The notes under the pieces: model-generated
What the model was told of the DNA's origin: nothing
Databases searched by the model: none
The model's input: the letters and a program-made list of their open reading frames with translations, nothing else
Shown here: piece after piece, positions 62,202 through 64,000 of the stretch
Layout: each line of letters starts with the position of its first letter
How positions within the stretch are numbered: the first letter of the stretch is position 1
Made by a program: the position numbers and the translations under genes
Origin: Maribacter hydrothermalis
GTDB lineage: Bacteria; Bacteroidota; Bacteroidia; Flavobacteriales; Flavobacteriaceae
Length of the DNA stretch: 64,000 bases
Direction: 5' to 3'
Assembly (NCBI RefSeq): GCF_001913155.1
Contig: NZ_CP018760.1
Span: 3,720,001 to 3,784,000, forward strand

Positions 62202-62817
62202 CTGGCTTTATTTCATTATTTCAGTCAGATAAACGATTCCGAAAATCCAACCAACATAGAGTAGAGTGTAAGTCAGCGAGTAAACTGCTGAAATTCCAAT
62301 ATCTCCTTTTGTGTCTTTTGATTTATTAAAAACCAATTTTAATGCTCTGAAAAAAATCCAATACAACATTGCTAAAATTATAAAAATCGAAAACCAAAAG
62401 ACAGCTTCTAAAACGATTAGTAAAATGATAATCAAAATTGTCATTCCAATCCAGAGTAAAATGGATAAAATCAGTCCTCCAATTCCATCTCCAACTGAAA
62501 CACTTGGCGTGTCAAAAGTCGGTGTTGCATTTGCCATTAAATCTCCACTTTTAAAATTCCGAAATTTTGGAAAGTTGTCAATCAGTCCGATTCCTTTATA
62601 AAGTCCGTAAGTCATAAACAGAAAAAGTGCTGTTGCAATAATTCCGAGAGACAAATAGAGATTTGAAGTCAGATTTCGGTTGTAATTAATTCCAGTCAGA
62701 TAAACAGTCAGAATTGTAATTCCGATTACGAGTAATGAAACTATGAAAACGGATTTTCCTTTTAAATAATTCTGTTTAATTTTCAATTCAGAGGTTTTTG
62801 GTCAGCTTGTTGGCAAC
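62074..62817 (-). repeat. duplicated cassette unit B, copy 2 (C22)
   Basis: Second copy of 33330-34073, with flanks that differ immediately outside the AACGG and GGCAACG cores. Confidence 0.92.
62208..62786 (-). CDS. cassette C22: five-helix membrane protein (copy 2)
   Basis: Identical to the C6 protein: five membrane helices with the hydrophobic GMTILIIILLIVLEAVFWFS run and a polar loop after helix 2. It is expressed, if at all, in a new neighbourhood: upstream lies site S22 rather than S6. No family recognised. Confidence 0.75.
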   Translation of the reverse strand: MKIKQNYLKGKSVFIVSLLVIGITILTVYLTGINYNRNLTSNLYLSLGIIATALFLFMTYGLYKGIGLIDNFPKFRNFKSGDLMANATPTFDTPSVSVGDGIGGLILSILLWIGMTILIIILLIVLEAVFWFSIFIILAMLYWIFFRALKLVFNKSKDTKGDIGISAVYSLTYTLLYVGWIFGIVYLTEIMK

Positions 62818-62943
62818 GTGTTTGTGTATGATTAGTGGCGTGTTTTAAGCACCTAATTTAGCAAATACAAACCGAATAGAAAATCCACAAGGATTTTCGT
62901 AAGTAAGCTCGAAATAGCTATTAATTATACACGGTGTTGTGCG
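62811..62943 (-). repeat. attC-like site S22 (common type)
   Basis: Left core TGGCAAC, right core GTTGTGCGC. Inner hairpin GAAAATCCACAAGGATTTTC. Its right arm gives the UPF0158 gene its last residues and stop codon. Confidence 0.88.
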
Positions 62944-63371
62944 CTGGCTTTTCCTTTGTTTAATTGATTTTCTACTATTTTTTCCAATTCACTTTGCTTA
63001 AATTCAAACCAATTTTTTCTAAATTCTGAATGGTCGATTTTATGCTTAAAATTTTGAAAAGGTTTTTTGTTTGTCAAAATATCCTCTAATTGCTCTTTAA
63101 GTTTTTGGTCAGGTATTTGCTCAACAAATCGTTCTATAATTTTAAACGATTCAAAACTTTCTAAAACCTCAATTGTTATAAATTCCGATTTATGTTTTTC
63201 TATTTTTTCTAAACTTTCTTGAAAAGATTCTTTAAACTCTTCTTCGTCGAATACTTGCGAGAAATTCGGAATTGCTAAAATTTCGTTGGTCTTAAAATTA
63301 TAATAACAATCATTTCCGCAATCCAATTCTTGCGCAATTTCTCTGATTATATTCGATTGAGAGCTGTTCAT
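62925..63371 (-). CDS. cassette C23, second gene: UPF0158 family protein
   Basis: A 148-residue protein matching UPF0158: DCGNDCYYNFKTNEILAIPN, ESFESFKIIERFVEQIPDQK, and NKKPFQNFKHKIDHSEFRKN followed by WFEFKQSELEKIV. Function of the family is unknown. The last codons AQHRV and the stop come from site S22, the same tail as in C4. Its ATG overlaps the previous stop (TAATG), so the pair is translated together. Cassette ends TTGTGCGC/GCGCACAA match. Confidence 0.75.
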   Translation of the reverse strand: MNSSQSNIIREIAQELDCGNDCYYNFKTNEILAIPNFSQVFDEEEFKESFQESLEKIEKHKSEFITIEVLESFESFKIIERFVEQIPDQKLKEQLEDILTNKKPFQNFKHKIDHSEFRKNWFEFKQSELEKIVENQLNKGKASAQHRV

Positions 63372-63763
63372 TATTTAATCAAATCATTATGTAGATAAAC
63401 CACTTCCGATTTTTTCCAAAAAGCCAAGTTAATTAATCCAGTCGTACTTCCGTCAATCCAATTCCCATTTTCATTAGATTGTACAGTCCATTTTATTGGT
63501 CTACCACTTTTTTTGACTGTTTTTAATCGGCAATCTTTGGAAAGTCCGAACGCAAAACAATTCAAAGCATCGATTTCGTTATCAAATTCCTCGTGCCATA
63601 TATCAAATGCAACAGTATAATTTCTGTTTCCATTTGAAGTTAACGATACTGAAAATCCGTTGTCGTTATTTTTCTTTACGATAACTGAATTTTCGTCCAG
63701 TTTATAATCGGCATTCGGATACTTTTTCAGTCTTTCAATTATTTCGCTTATTGCTTTGTCCAT
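63371..63763 (-). CDS. cassette C23, first gene: hypothetical protein (130 aa)
   Basis: The ATG gives MDKAISEIIERLKKYPNADY, 22 bases inside the cassette; a GTG in the core itself would add seven residues. The rest is a beta-rich small domain (VIVKKNNDNGFSVSLTSNGN, VAFDIWHEEFDNEIDALNCF, GRPIKWTVQSNENGNWIDGS) without a family I can name; the WHEEF and DALNCF pattern recalls small immunity proteins. It is coupled to the UPF0158 gene by a TAATG overlap. Confidence 0.6.
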   Translation of the reverse strand: MDKAISEIIERLKKYPNADYKLDENSVIVKKNNDNGFSVSLTSNGNRNYTVAFDIWHEEFDNEIDALNCFAFGLSKDCRLKTVKKSGRPIKWTVQSNENGNWIDGSTTGLINLAFWKKSEVVYLHNDLIK

Positions 63764-63780
63764 CGGTTTTGTCAGCTTGC

Positions 63781-63912
63781 GCACAACGGTCTCGGCTATG
63801 AGCAGTTGGGGATTTTATGCCCTAACTTTTCGGTTTAGCACTGACCTTTGTTTTATGTTTATACTTTCGTTTTATCACTTTAGTCCCAATTGCTTATAGC
63901 CATTGTTGTGCG
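63781..63912 (-). repeat. attC-like site S23
   Basis: Left core GCGCACAAC, right core GTTGTGCG. Arms GGTCTCGGCTATGAGCAG and CAATTGCTTATAGCCATTG pair; inner TTGGGG/TCCCAA pairing instead of a compact hairpin. Last site in the window. Confidence 0.82.
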
Positions 63913-63921
63913 TTCGTATTT

Positions 63922-64000
63922 TTAGTTCTTTATAGGTGTACAAATTTCAATTAAAAATCCATTATTATCTAAAACATACCCCACTTTCTGTCCCCAGGGT
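63922..64000 (-). CDS. cassette C24 (partial): C-terminus of a VOC/glyoxalase-family protein
   Basis: Only the last 25 codons lie in the window: PWGQKVGYVLDNNGFLIEIC followed by TPIKN. The PWGQ...YVxDNNGxLIEI pattern is the C-terminal end of vicinal-oxygen-chelate proteins (glyoxalase, bleomycin/fosfomycin resistance type), with the metal-ligand Glu in LIEIC. The gene continues to the right. Too little is visible to choose an activity. Confidence 0.75.
   Translation of the reverse strand, partial: PWGQKVGYVLDNNGFLIEICTPIKN

Larger units (their letters stand above)
26074..64000 (-). other. integron-like cassette array (23 sites, 24 cassettes), integrase not in view
   Basis: Single genes or small operons on the minus strand are separated by imperfect palindromes with AAC/GTT cores. 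In each of the 23 complete cassettes the start bases (TTG or TTA plus 4 to 7 more) are the inverse of the end bases of the same cassette. Two cassettes occur twice with core-to-core identity. Established knowledge: integron integrases cut inside GTT of attC sites, giving this rule. No tyrosine recombinase is encoded here. Cassettes are called C1 to C24 and sites S1 to S23 from left to right; the site owned by each cassette is the one on its left. Confidence 0.88.

Noticed and set aside
27677..63912. Reading the palindromes as REP/BIME or MITE elements or plain terminators
   Set aside because: They lie strictly between units, have cores whose variable bases pair across each gene and not across each palindrome, and travel with the gene in the duplicated units. 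MITEs or terminators would not show this.
26074..64000. Search for an integrase, recombination-directionality gene or attI
   Set aside because: No tyrosine or serine recombinase is encoded; the only recombinases are the IS110 and IS1182 transposases and the intron maturase.

Overview
The window looks like a chromosome segment of a flavobacterium (Bacteroidota, class Flavobacteriia). It is AT-rich and has no clear Shine-Dalgarno sequences. TAnnTTTG-type promoter boxes occur (for example before the ilv leader), and the gene families are typical of the group: DUF481, DUF3095, lmo0937-like, YdeI, PD40 lipoproteins, Ile-rich ilv leader peptides ending PPR. It has two very different halves.

Left half (1 to about 25.6 kb): ordinary chromosome with some decay. 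It holds a CBM48/HhH protein, an ABC-F ATPase, a 9-bp tandem repeat, a small stress-type operon, a DUF3095 cyclase-like protein, a DUF481 barrel and an ankyrin protein. An endonuclease/phosphatase-family gene sits between two 280-bp direct repeats that each carry the 3' half of a tRNA-Met. A rightward run follows: TPR/AraC regulator, ECF sigma factor with membrane partner, secreted hydrolases, two amidohydrolases, a DJ-1/PfpI protein, a cupin, lipoproteins and barrel proteins. Two genes in this run are broken: a PD40 lipoprotein (one stop, one frameshift) and a YdeI gene (frameshift in an A run).

Right half (about 26.1 to 64 kb): a cassette array that behaves like an integron cassette array without an integrase in view. 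Twenty-three imperfect palindromes (S1 to S23; mostly 95 to 200 bp, S8 about 70 bp) separate 24 units (C1 to C24, left to right), nearly all with genes on the minus strand. Each site has an AAC core at the left and a GTT core at the right. For every complete unit (23 of 23), the 6 to 10 bases at its start are the inverse of those at its own end, not of the neighbour's. That is the signature of cassettes exchanged by crossover inside GTT cores (attC logic). Two units (C6 = C22, C12 = C21) are present twice, with identity starting and stopping at the cores. Inner stems of the sites covary. Four mobile elements (two group II intron copies, an IS110-family and an IS1182-family element) all interrupt the same arm of a site, all on the strand opposite to the cassette genes. 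Group IIC-attC introns and IS1111-attC elements are known to do this in integrons.

Cargo: the complete isoleucine/valine operon ilvE-D-B-N-C-A with two tandem leader-peptide attenuators as one 8.1-kb cassette; a three-gene type II restriction-modification system with an HTH-methyltransferase fusion; a short UvrA-like ATPase; a methyltransferase/SRPBCC pair; DUF4365, PD-(D/E)XK-like and HEPN-like proteins; a UPF0158 pair; many secreted or membrane orphans; and two cassettes with no convincing gene. Cassette genes point left, so an integrase and primary site would be expected to the right of the window. The left end, with a truncated intron fused to a broken copper-resistance-like gene, looks like the decaying distal end.
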